Positions 21,576 to 27,209 of a DNA stretch of 45,854 bases are shown one piece after another; positions within the stretch are counted from its first letter, which is position 1; each line of letters begins with the position of its first letter. Origin of the DNA: a virus; the IMG/VR virus record IMGVR_UViG_3300037193_000064, positions 1 through 45,854 of that record; one strand, written 5' to 3'. Made by a program: the position numbers and the translations under genes. Below the pieces are notes generated by a model, which worked only from the letters and a program-made list of their open reading frames with translations, ran no database searches and was not told the origin of the DNA.

Positions 21576-21955
21576 TGACCGAAACCTCCCTGCCCGAATC
21601 CGCCCTCACCGAACGTTCCCGGTGCGGGTCCAAAGTTTGCCTCGGTCACTAGACCGGACGCGATGAGCGACGCCTTGGTGGCGTCGTCCACCAGCCATTC
21701 GTAGCCACCACGGAAGTAACGCAGCCCGTCAGAGGGCTGCGGCCAAACGTCTGGATCTCCCCATCCACCGGCTGGAGTTGGATAGTTGGTAGCTCCAAGC
21801 TCCTCGGTGTAGGCGTCGTAGCGAACCTCTCGCCACACGTCTGGTGCGGTCTCCCTGATAGAGATGGCGCGGTTGATCCTGAACCTCTCATGGAGAGGGT
21901 TCCACGCGAAGGGGGCCTCAGCCACCGTGGGCGTGGTGAATAGCCAGGTAGCCAA
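21572..21955 (-). CDS. Structural protein with Gly-Phe-Gly-Gln tail, 127 aa
   Basis: ATG 21955. Tryptophan-rich (VWREVRYDAYTEELG, then GYEWLVDD), ending in tandem GGFGQGGFGQ. The tail may act as a flexible anchor. It overlaps the fibre gene by 4 nt, suggesting a joint role in the tail. Confidence 0.65.
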   Translation of the reverse strand: MATWLFTTPTVAEAPFAWNPLHERFRINRAISIRETAPDVWREVRYDAYTEELGATNYPTPAGGWGDPDVWPQPSDGLRYFRGGYEWLVDDATKASLIASGLVTEANFGPAPGTFGEGGFGQGGFGQ

Positions 21956-21968
21956 GGCCCCTCCTCAC

Positions 21969-22289
21969 TCAGTAGCTACCGATGACGTGCCACTCGGCAC
22001 CATCGGAGATGATGACGCAGGCACCTGCGGTTCCGGCTGCACCGACAGCGCGAGTGGTCGCACCGTTGATGGTCTCGGATCCGTTTCCATCCAGCGTCAC
22101 GGTCTGCGTTGCAGTGGCGTCACGCTTGATGATGTAGGTGCGACCTGGCGGTACGGTCGCTACTGCTGGCAGGTTCACAGTCACGTTCGCTGCCGGTGCC
22201 TCAACGCTCAGAACGTAGTCGTTCAGGGTGAGGGTAGTGGTTGCCGACACGACGCGAATCGTGAAGGCGATGTTGTCCTGTCCAGACAT
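21969..22289 (-). CDS. Small beta-rich virion protein, 106 aa
   Basis: ATG 22289. VNLPAVATVPPGRTYIIKRDA, broken up, then TVTLDGNGSETINGA and CVIISDGAEWHVIGSY match the short beta-domain often fused to fibre or decoration proteins. Alone and next to the capsid gene, it may be a head decoration protein or fibre head. Confidence 0.65.
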   Translation of the reverse strand: MSGQDNIAFTIRVVSATTTLTLNDYVLSVEAPAANVTVNLPAVATVPPGRTYIIKRDATATQTVTLDGNGSETINGATTRAVGAAGTAGACVIISDGAEWHVIGSY

Positions 22290-22312
22290 GCTTCTCCTTG
22301 GATATGAAGAAA

Positions 22313-22336
22313 GGGGCGGCCCCTAAGGACCGCCCC
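22313..22336 (-). terminator. Terminator after the capsid gene
   Basis: GGGGCGG/CCGCCCC stem; on the minus strand it is followed by TTTCTTC. It probably reduces readthrough from capsid to tail genes. Confidence 0.75.
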
Positions 22337-22342
22337 AGTCTA

Positions 22343-23305
22343 TTACGTGTTGACCGCGATAGAGCTTGCGCTCTCGGCCCTGATCAGGGCCTCCTCACGG
22401 TAGCGAGCCCAGCCCGCTACACCGTACCAACCGAGAGGCTGGAAACGGGTCAGCTTGTCGACGACCGGACCGCGAACGGTGTGGAACTCCTCCGCGACAG
22501 CCTCGGCCAGGGCCTGCTGTCCAGTGAAGTACGTGTCGTAGACATCGACGGTGCCACCGGCACCGGCATCAGTCTGTACGCGAGTACGAGGAGTCTCGAT
22601 GAAGACTGCACCCTCATACTCTCCGATCTCTCCGCTCCAGATGTTGGAGGCAGAAGAGTACTCGTGCGGTGGACGCCATGCAGCGTTGCCGGTCTCGGCC
22701 CTCAGGTCGTGAGAGACCTCAGGGTGAATGTACGCGGTGTAGAAGCTGCCCTTGTTGGGGTGCACCTTGTTGGTGCGTAGCTTCGCGACAGCCAGACGTA
22801 CCCATGCAGAACCGAACGTGTCGGCTGCGGTGGTACCCACAGTGGTCTGCGCACCGTTGTACACCGGGCCGGAAGCGCCGTTGTCACGGATGTAGTTGGT
22901 TCCACCCTGGAGGGTGGTACGAACCACGGTGTCGATGGAGTCGACAAGGTTCCACGCCACCTGGTTGACGAGACCTGCGGTCACGTCAGTGAAGCTGAAC
23001 AGGTCCAGCTTGTTGGAGACGAGGATGCTGTTACCGTACTCGTTCAGAGTGACGGAGACAGTAGTCGGGTTGCCAGCGGCAACCGCGTCAGGGTCAACCA
23101 GCTCGTTCAGCGGAGTGGTCGCCTGTGCCAGGTCCTGGTACAGAGAGAACACAACGCTAGAGCCAGGCATCGCCTGCTGAACAGGACGCTTGTCAGCGAC
23201 CTGACGGAACATCGGCTGCGCACGGAGAGCGAACTCCAGTGCGCGGTCGTAAGTGGTCTGGACGAGATTGCTCATCGCCGCAGTACCGGTGAAGGCGTTA
23301 GCCAC
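22343..23305 (-). CDS. Major capsid protein, N4-gp56 type
   Basis: GTG 23305 follows AGGAGGTTGGT; the product has 320 aa. An N-terminal helix (MSNLVQTTYDRALEFALRAQP) is followed by PGSSVVFSLYQDL, LNELVDPDAV and VTLNEYGNSILVSNKLDLFS. The order fits the N4-gp56 coat family (HK97 fold). The domain near HPNKGSFYTAYIHPEVSHDLR is also typical. It is flanked by a scaffold gene and a terminator. Confidence 0.85.
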   Translation of the reverse strand: MANAFTGTAAMSNLVQTTYDRALEFALRAQPMFRQVADKRPVQQAMPGSSVVFSLYQDLAQATTPLNELVDPDAVAAGNPTTVSVTLNEYGNSILVSNKLDLFSFTDVTAGLVNQVAWNLVDSIDTVVRTTLQGGTNYIRDNGASGPVYNGAQTTVGTTAADTFGSAWVRLAVAKLRTNKVHPNKGSFYTAYIHPEVSHDLRAETGNAAWRPPHEYSSASNIWSGEIGEYEGAVFIETPRTRVQTDAGAGGTVDVYDTYFTGQQALAEAVAEEFHTVRGPVVDKLTRFQPLGWYGVAGWARYREEALIRAESASSIAVNT

Positions 23306-23329
23306 ACCAACCTCCTATGGAGGGGGGCC

Positions 23330-23809
23330 TTACTTGATCGTGGTCCAAGCCGAGATCAGGCCCTGGATGTCAGTAGCATCGTTGAGACGCCCTGCCGCAG
23401 CCTCGAAGTTTCCGAGCGGCTGGCCCTGCTGGCCAGCCTCCTGCATCTGCTGGAGCTGCTGTGCGGTAGCAGGGTCGAGGCCCTGCTGCTCAACTGGATT
23501 TGGGGTGCTGCCAGGCGTTACTGCCTGTCCGCCACCGAATAGCGACTGCATAGAAGTCGCCCACTCACGGACCTTTGCGGGGTCCGCCTCTCCCTTGTAC
23601 TGCTCGGCGGCAGCAGCGGGAATGCCAAGCTCACTGAGAGTCGCACCTACAGCCTGATTGCGGAGCTGCGTCTGGACGGCGGCCAGTCCGTCCTGTAGCT
23701 CCTTGTTCTGCTGCTTGAGTGCGTCGTACGCCTCACGAAGTGCCTTCGGGCCGGATGCGTCGGTGTTTCCGCCCAGGTCGTTTGCGTCCTCAATACCCCA
23801 GTTGCTCAC
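23330..23809 (-). CDS. Capsid scaffolding protein, 159 aa
   Basis: GTG 23809 follows TAGGAGATCAT. It is acidic and Gln-rich with a central coiled coil (LKQQNKELQDGLAAVQTQL) and a C-terminal helix after a flexible Pro/Gln linker. It lies immediately upstream of the capsid gene, the standard scaffold position. It would guide procapsid assembly and leave before packaging is complete. Confidence 0.75.
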   Translation of the reverse strand: MSNWGIEDANDLGGNTDASGPKALREAYDALKQQNKELQDGLAAVQTQLRNQAVGATLSELGIPAAAAEQYKGEADPAKVREWATSMQSLFGGGQAVTPGSTPNPVEQQGLDPATAQQLQQMQEAGQQGQPLGNFEAAAGRLNDATDIQGLISAWTTIK

Positions 23810-23839
23810 ATGATCTCCTAGATTGATAGTGCATGCCAA

Positions 23840-23865
23840 AGGCCACGGCTAGGGAACCGTGGCCT
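23840..23865 (-). terminator. Terminator between the tRNA array and capsid genes
   Basis: AGGCCACGG/CCGTGGCCT, 9 bp, followed on the minus strand by TTTGG. Some readthrough into the scaffold gene must occur unless a promoter lies within the short gap. Confidence 0.7.
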
Positions 23866-23927
23866 CGCTCATGCGGTTGGTGTGCTGGTCTTCTCTACAG
23901 TACTGCGTGCCAGCTTGCGCGTACCGG

Positions 23928-23998
23928 TACCCCCTGAGAGAATCGAACTCCCGTCTGCTGTTTGTAAGACAGCGGCCCTCCCATTGGACGAAGGGGGT
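23928..23998 (-). tRNA. tRNA-Val (anticodon UAC)
   Basis: Acceptor ACCCCCT/AGGGGGT, anticodon arm GCTGT-CTTACAA-ACAGC, T loop TTCGATT. CCA is not encoded. It is the last tRNA of the array in transcription order. Confidence 0.92.
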
Positions 23999-24000
23999 GT

Positions 24001-24065
24001 AGCCGTGCAGGGAGTCGAACCCTGATATCCGGTTTAGGAGACCAGACTGCGTCCTTCACCACGGC
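24001..24065 (-). tRNA. tRNA-Arg (anticodon CCU), short D arm
   Basis: Acceptor GCCGTG/CACGGC with position 7 unpaired, anticodon arm CTGGT-CTCCTAA-ACCGG, T loop TTCGACT. Only about 13 nt lie between acceptor and anticodon stem, so the D arm is reduced or shares bases with the acceptor. It reads AGG, a codon rare in Streptomyces. Confidence 0.82.
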
Positions 24066-24067
24066 AG

Positions 24068-24139
24068 CTCTCCGAGCTGGGATCGAACCAGCGCTCTACG
24101 GATTAACAGTCCGTTGCCTTGCCACTTGGCCATCGGAGA
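24068..24139 (-). tRNA. tRNA-Asn (anticodon GUU)
   Basis: Acceptor TCTCCGA/TCGGAGA, anticodon arm ACGGA-CTGTTAA-TCCGT, T loop TTCGATC. All arms are canonical. Confidence 0.93.
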
Positions 24140-24142
24140 AAG

Positions 24143-24191
24143 GAGAGAGGCAAGGGTGGATACCCGCCACCTGTCGGGCACTACCTCTCTC
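24143..24191 (-). ncRNA. tRNA-minihelix-like hairpin inside the array
   Basis: On the minus strand GAGAGAGG pairs with CCTCTCTC (8 bp). Inside is GGTGG-CGGGTAT-CCACC, a 5-bp stem with a 7-nt loop like a T arm. There is no D or anticodon arm and no TTCGA. It resembles an acceptor plus T-arm minihelix and lies between tRNA-Thr and tRNA-Asn. Confidence 0.5.
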
Positions 24192-24193
24192 AG

Positions 24194-24268
24194 AGCCTGA
24201 TGTCGGAATCGAACCGACGTTCTCCTGTTTACTAGACAGGTGCATGGGCCAGCGTATGCTAATCAGGC
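24194..24268 (-). tRNA. tRNA-Thr (anticodon AGU, A34)
   Basis: Acceptor GCCTGAT/ATCAGGC, anticodon arm CCTGT-CTAGTAA-ACAGG, T loop TTCGATT. The wobble base is A, unusual for bacterial Thr tRNAs, which normally have G, U or C at 34. Confidence 0.88.
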
Positions 24269-24272
24269 ATGG

Positions 24273-24344
24273 TACCGGATAGAGGACTCGAACCCCTAAC
24301 ACCAAGTTCGTAGCCTGGTGTGATTTCCTTTTCACCAATCCGGT
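24273..24344 (-). tRNA. tRNA-Arg (anticodon ACG)
   Basis: Acceptor ACCGGAT/ATCCGGT, anticodon arm CCAGG-CTACGAA-CTTGG, T loop TTCGAGT. A34 is normal for this isoacceptor because TadA converts it to inosine. Confidence 0.9.
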
Positions 24345-24347
24345 GGG

Positions 24348-24419
24348 GTGACGTACGGGAGTCGAACCCGCCAGACCCAGGGTCACAACCTGGTGCCTTA
24401 ACCGCTCGGCTTACGTCAC
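24348..24419 (-). tRNA. tRNA-His (anticodon GUG)
   Basis: Acceptor TGACGTA/TACGTCA, anticodon arm CCAGG-TTGTGAC-CCTGG. The encoded base before position 1 is G and the discriminator is C, giving the G-1:C73 pair required by histidyl-tRNA synthetase. Confidence 0.93.
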
Positions 24420-24421
24420 AG

Positions 24422-24493
24422 CCGACTCTGGTGGTAACGATCCACCCTACACCGGGTTTCAACCGGTAGCTAATCCATCTCAGCTAAGAGCCG
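24422..24493 (-). tRNA. tRNA-Phe (anticodon GAA), unusual T loop
   Basis: Acceptor CGGCTCT/AGAGTCG, D arm GCT...AGC, anticodon arm ACCGG-TTGAAAC-CCGGT. The T arm is GGTGG-ATCGTTA-CCACC: the usual T54 and A58 are exchanged to A54 and T58. Automated tools may miss it. Confidence 0.78.
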
Positions 24494-24498
24494 TTGAG

Positions 24499-24570
24499 CA
24501 CCCCACGAGGGAATCGAACCCTCGACTCCTGGGTGAGAACCAGGTGTCGTTGCCACTAGACTAGTGGGGC
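24499..24570 (-). tRNA. tRNA-Glu (anticodon CUC)
   Basis: Acceptor GCCCCAC/GTGGGGT, anticodon arm CCTGG-TTCTCAC-CCAGG, T loop TTCGATT. Confidence 0.92.
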
Positions 24571-24573
24571 ATG

Positions 24574-24649
24574 GTACTCCAGGTGGGACTTGAACCCACA
24601 TCCACGCAGATTAAGAGTCTGCTGCACGTCCAATTGTGCGACTGGAGTA
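24574..24649 (-). tRNA. tRNA-Lys (anticodon CUU)
   Basis: Acceptor TACTCCA/TGGAGTA, anticodon arm GCAGA-CTCTTAA-TCTGC, T loop TTCAAGT. Confidence 0.92.
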
Positions 24650-24893
24650 TGTGAGAGGCGGGGCGCTACCCGCAACCTGAGCTTGGTCATTCAGCCAATT
24701 GAAGTACTCAGGAACCACGTGTTCGCCGCTAAGCGCGTCTTCGGTCCCCCGCTAAGGTTCCCTCCATCCACGACCCTCACCGATTGGCTCTGGGTCGTGG
24801 CGTTCTCTAACGCCACGTGTGCAATCGCGCTTCCCCTACCAAGTAGGGAAGCCTCGGTTCTGCCACTCTCCGAGCAGGTGCCCCCGCTCGTTG
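24650..24893 (-). ncRNA. Structured gene-free spacer within the tRNA array
   Basis: This 244-nt gap holds no tRNA and no ORF with a ribosome site, but contains perfect hairpins: CCTGAG/CTCAGG (24676-24712), CCACGACCC/GGGTCGTGG (24768-24800), GTGGCGTT/AACGCCAC (24797-24816, sharing four bases with the second) and a CTTCCC..TA/TAGGGAAG stem near 24830-24852. It may be a structured RNA or a relic of decayed genes. The strand is inferred from the array. Confidence 0.5.
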
Positions 24894-24968
24894 TACTCCG
24901 GGTGGGATTCGAACCCACACTTTACGGTTTCTAAGACCGCTGTCTCTACCAATTGGATCTACCGGAGC
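24894..24968 (-). tRNA. tRNA with Leu anticodon (UAG) on a short-variable-arm body
   Basis: Acceptor GCTCCGG/CCGGAGT, anticodon arm GCGGT-CTTAGAA-ACCGT, T loop TTCGAAT. The variable region is only AAAGT (5 nt). Bacterial Leu tRNAs have a long variable arm, so the amino acid carried is uncertain although the anticodon reads CUA. Confidence 0.8.
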
Positions 24969-24989
24969 AAAAGCCTCATACTGAGGCCG

Positions 24990-25061
24990 CGCCTTGTAAG
25001 GGGATCGAACCCTCGGCCTACCGCTCGACAGGCGGTTGCTCTACCATTGAGCTAACAAGGC
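24990..25061 (-). tRNA. tRNA-Asp (anticodon GUC)
   Basis: Acceptor GCCTTGT/ACAAGGC, anticodon arm ACCGC-CTGTCGA-GCGGT, T loop TTCGATC, discriminator G. Confidence 0.94.
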
Positions 25062-25067
25062 AAGTGG

Positions 25068-25139
25068 TACGGACGGACGGAGTCGAACCGTCGTTACGGG
25101 TGTATCAGACCCGCGTACTAACCATTGTACTACGTCCGA
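25068..25139 (-). tRNA. tRNA-Ile (anticodon GAU)
   Basis: Acceptor CGGACG/CGTCCG (6 bp, first pair T-T), D stem GTAC/GTAC, anticodon arm CGGGT-CTGATAC-ACCCG, T loop TTCGACT. Confidence 0.9.
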
Positions 25140-25140
25140 G

Positions 25141-25208
25141 TGGAGATCCGGGGAATCGAACCCCGCTAGGTCAGTTTGCAAAACTAACGTGTCACCTTAA
25201 CGACCCCC
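25141..25208 (-). tRNA. tRNA-Ala (anticodon UGC), short D arm
   Basis: Acceptor GGGGGTC/GATCTCC with wobble pairs, anticodon arm TTAGT-TTTGCAA-ACTGA, T loop TTCGATT. Only 14 nt lie between acceptor and anticodon stem, so the D arm is reduced. No G3:U70 pair is present in the usual Ala form; a G3-T70 pair is possible in this alignment. Confidence 0.8.
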
Positions 25209-25209
25209 A

Positions 25210-25278
25210 GAAGCCCAGTCGGATTCGAACCGAACCGTCCGCTTTGCAGGCGGACTCCTCACCAAGAGGATCAGGACC
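25210..25278 (-). tRNA. tRNA-Cys (anticodon GCA), degenerate acceptor
   Basis: Anticodon arm TCCGC-CTGCAAA-GCGGA, D arm CCTC...GAGG, T loop TTCGAAT. The acceptor GGTCCTG/TGGGCTT relies on several G-T pairs and one mismatch, so the ends are approximate. Confidence 0.72.
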
Positions 25279-25284
25279 ACGTGG

Positions 25285-25365
25285 TTGGTAGTCTGAGAAT
25301 CGAACTCAGCAAGCCGCGTCGCGACGCAGGGGTTACAGCCCCGCTTGTGTCCCAGCACCCTACCA
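25285..25365 (-). tRNA. tRNA-Tyr (anticodon GUA)
   Basis: Acceptor TGGTAG/CTACCA, anticodon arm CGGGG-CTGTAAC-CCCTG, long variable arm as expected for bacterial Tyr, T loop TTCGATT. Confidence 0.9.
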
Positions 25366-25366
25366 G

Positions 25367-25447
25367 CGGAAAGCGGTGGAATCGAACCACTAGCCTCGCG
25401 ACTAGACGCCCTTAGCAGGGGCGTTGGGCCCCAGGCCCACGCAATCC
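25367..25447 (-). tRNA. tRNA-Ser (anticodon GCU)
   Basis: Anticodon arm CGCCC-CTGCTAA-GGGCG, long variable arm (class II), T loop TTCGATT. The acceptor GGATTGC/GCTTTCC has two T-T mismatches. Confidence 0.8.
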
Positions 25448-25449
25448 AG

Positions 25450-25534
25450 AGGAAAGTAGAGGAATCGAACCCCCAGGCTGTCACACCCGGCACGGTTTTC
25501 TAGACCGCTTGCCCACCATTGGACGCTACCTTCC
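25450..25534 (-). tRNA. tRNA-Ser (anticodon AGA, A34)
   Basis: Acceptor GGAAGGT/ACTTTCC, anticodon arm GCGGT-CTAGAAA-ACCGT, long variable arm, T loop TTCGATT. A34 is unusual for bacterial Ser tRNAs. Confidence 0.85.
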
Positions 25535-25538
25535 ACAG

Positions 25539-25609
25539 CTGCCCCCCCTGGATTCGAACCAAGAAGACGAGGTTCAGAGCCTCGCATGTTGCCGTTACAT
25601 CAAGGGGCA
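25539..25609 (-). tRNA. tRNA-Gln (anticodon CUG)
   Basis: Acceptor TGCCCCT/GGGGGCA, Gln-type D arm with TGATGTAACGGCA, anticodon arm CGAGG-CTCTGAA-CCTCG, T loop TTCGAAT. Confidence 0.92.
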
Positions 25610-25614
25610 TAGAG

Positions 25615-25683
25615 CACGCCCGGTAGGAATCGAACCCACAGCTAGCGGGTTTGGAATCCGCCGCATGCCCAGCACTCGAACGC
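25615..25683 (-). tRNA. tRNA-Trp (anticodon CCA), short D arm
   Basis: Acceptor GCGTTCG/CGGGCGT with wobble pairs, discriminator G, anticodon arm GCGG-ATTCCAAAC-CCGC (A31-C39 mismatch if closed), T loop TTCGATT. The D region is about 15 nt. Confidence 0.8.
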
Positions 25684-25685
25684 AT

Positions 25686-25754
25686 GGCTCGTCTGGGATT
25701 CGAACCCAGGTCTTCAGGTTATGAGCCTGACGTGGAACCTCTCCACCAACGAGC
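25686..25754 (-). tRNA. tRNA-Met (anticodon CAU)
   Basis: Acceptor GCTCGTT/GACGAGC, anticodon arm TCAGG-CTCATAA-CCTGA, T loop TTCGAAT. Whether it serves Met, initiation or (after lysidine modification) Ile AUA is not decided. The normal first pair argues for an elongator. Confidence 0.9.
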
Positions 25755-25756
25755 AG

Positions 25757-25827
25757 AGCCCTGTGAGGGAATCGAACCCTCGACCTCTGTTTGGAAGACA
25801 GGTATGTTACCTCTACACCAACAGGGC
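25757..25827 (-). tRNA. tRNA-Gly (anticodon UCC)
   Basis: Acceptor GCCCTGT/ACAGGGC, anticodon arm CTGT-CTTCCAA-ACAG (outer pair C-A), T loop TTCGATT. Its 5' end directly abuts the permuted element. Confidence 0.9.
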
Positions 25828-25919
25828 AAGTTACGAGCGGTGCTCTGCCTCTGAGCTACAGCCACCAACCTAGGATTGTGGTGAGCTGGTGGGGGTCGAA
25901 CCCACGGCCTCCGCTCTCG
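25828..25919 (-). tRNA. Circularly permuted tRNA gene (3' half before 5' half)
   Basis: Read on the minus strand, the element starts with an anticodon 3' strand AGCGG (25915-25911). Then come a T arm GTGGG-TTCGACC-CCCAC (25905-25889) and an acceptor 3' strand CAGC-T-CACC (25888-25880). A 13-nt spacer follows (25879-25867), then an acceptor 5' strand GGTGGCTG (25866-25859), a D arm GCTC/GAGC and an anticodon 5' strand CCGCT (25840-25836). Both split stems are complementary (8 bp with one bulge, and 5 bp). Its ends coincide with the mature ends of tRNA-Pro and tRNA-Gly. The anticodon is not determinable. Confidence 0.7.
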
Positions 25920-25990
25920 TCCGGGTAGCAGGAATCGAACCTACGTCACCTGCTCCCAAGGCAGGCGTTATGCCACTTCACTATACCCAG
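25920..25990 (-). tRNA. tRNA-Pro (anticodon UGG)
   Basis: Acceptor CTGGGTA/TACCCGG, anticodon arm CCTGC-CTTGGGA-GCAGG, T loop TTCGATT. It is the first tRNA of the array in transcription order. Its 3' end abuts the permuted element. Confidence 0.92.
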
Positions 25991-25994
25991 TAGA

Positions 25995-26030
25995 TCGTGC
26001 CCCCCGTACTTAGGTACGGGGTGGCCACGA
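25995..26030 (-). terminator. Hairpin between internal-protein gene and tRNA array
   Basis: CCCCGTAC-TTAG-GTACGGGG (26002-26021) inside an outer TCGTG/CACGA pairing. It could be a terminator or an RNase III processing site that frees the tRNA precursor from the late mRNA. Confidence 0.7.
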
Positions 26031-26038
26031 CTTCTAAG

Positions 26039-27199
26039 TTACCTTGCTCCGCCCTTCTGTGCAAATCCAGCGCGGGCACCACCTGCGGCACCACTGAAGG
26101 CACCCTTCTCGCGGCTGACCAGCTTCTCGCGCTGCTGACTTGCGGCGGTACCGCCGACGAAGACGTCCTCCTCGGCCATGCGCTGAGTCCACTGTCCTCC
26201 ATAGACCTGAGCCAGGGTTCCGAGGTCGCTGAACTCGTCTGCGATCTTGGCGTAACCCTGTGCCGCCTGCTCGCGGGAGATTCCCATGGTCGCAAGCTGC
26301 TCAGAGTAGGTCTCATCGAACTTCAGACCACGCTGTAGGGCCTCTGCGCCGACCGCTGCGGTAGCTGCGGTCTTCTGTAGGAACGGCATTGCTCGGTCAG
26401 GATCCAGGAAGTATGCTGCCAGCTCTCCGTCAGACAGTCCCATCTGCTTCAGGGCTGCCTTGTATGCCGGATTGGCCAGAGCGGTCGCCTGGGTGGCCAG
26501 GTCAACCCTTCCCTGTAGCTCCGTTGGGCTCATGTCACCCGAGATCCACTGAGTGAAGTCCTCGTTGGTGTCGTAGAAGCCCTCTGGAAGCCCAGACTGA
26601 CGCATGATCTGCCTGTAGCTGTTCTCGACCGCAAGGTATTCGGCCGGTGAGAGCACAGACATGCCCGCCTTGAGGCGGGCCTCGTTAGCTGCGAACCTCT
26701 TCTTGTACTCAGGTGTGTCCTGGAGCAGGATGCTGATGGTATCAGCACCATATCCGTTCTTCACGTACTCGAAGATCTTGCCCGCGAGGCTTCCGAGGCC
26801 GTACTGCTTGAACAGAGAGTTGAGCGCCATGAAGGCGTCACGGTTCTCGCCCTCAAGTAGCTTCTCGTACTGTCCGGTGGACTCGTAGTACTTGTTCCGG
26901 ACGGTCGTGTGCTTGGCGGTAACGGCCTTCAGGTTCGCCTGGAGACGCTTGATCGTCATCTCCTGGAGGGCGATGAGACGCTTCTCCTTGGCAGACGGCT
27001 TCTTCTTGCCCTTCAGCGCCTTCAGCTTGGCGTTGGCTGCGCTCAGCTGCTTCTGGAGCGCCTTCTGTTGGGCGTCCAGCATCCTGAGCTGGATCTCAAG
27101 GGACGCACCGCTGTCAACCTTGCCAGGCAGTGTCTGCCTAGGCATGGAGGCCACTGCGGTGGCCCCCCTCACAGCCTCAACCCATGGTGGTAGGGCCAT
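26039..27199 (-). CDS. Internal virion / head protein, 386 aa
   Basis: ATG 27199 follows AGGAGTGAGAG. Residues about 33-110 form a lysine-rich coiled coil (LEIQLRMLDAQQKALQKQL, then SAANAKLKALKGKKKPSA). The rest is helical and Ala-rich, ending in a Gly/Arg tail (GGARAGFAQKGGAR). It lies just downstream of the hydrolases and ejection proteins, so it is probably an internal core or ejection component. It has no enzyme motif. The basic tail may contact packaged DNA. Confidence 0.65.
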   Translation of the reverse strand: MALPPWVEAVRGATAVASMPRQTLPGKVDSGASLEIQLRMLDAQQKALQKQLSAANAKLKALKGKKKPSAKEKRLIALQEMTIKRLQANLKAVTAKHTTVRNKYYESTGQYEKLLEGENRDAFMALNSLFKQYGLGSLAGKIFEYVKNGYGADTISILLQDTPEYKKRFAANEARLKAGMSVLSPAEYLAVENSYRQIMRQSGLPEGFYDTNEDFTQWISGDMSPTELQGRVDLATQATALANPAYKAALKQMGLSDGELAAYFLDPDRAMPFLQKTAATAAVGAEALQRGLKFDETYSEQLATMGISREQAAQGYAKIADEFSDLGTLAQVYGGQWTQRMAEEDVFVGGTAASQQREKLVSREKGAFSGAAGGARAGFAQKGGAR

Positions 27200-27209
27200 C
27201 TCTCACTCC

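Noticed and set aside
24194-24268. Amber suppressor tRNA suggested by CTAG in the anticodon loop
   Set aside because: The 5-bp stem CCTGT/ACAGG fixes the 7-nt loop as CTAGTAA, placing AGT, not CTA, at positions 34-36.
23930-25990. Regularly spaced repeats resembling a CRISPR array (recurring TCGAACC motifs)
   Set aside because: The repeats are the complements of tRNA T loops. Spacing varies and each unit folds as a tRNA.
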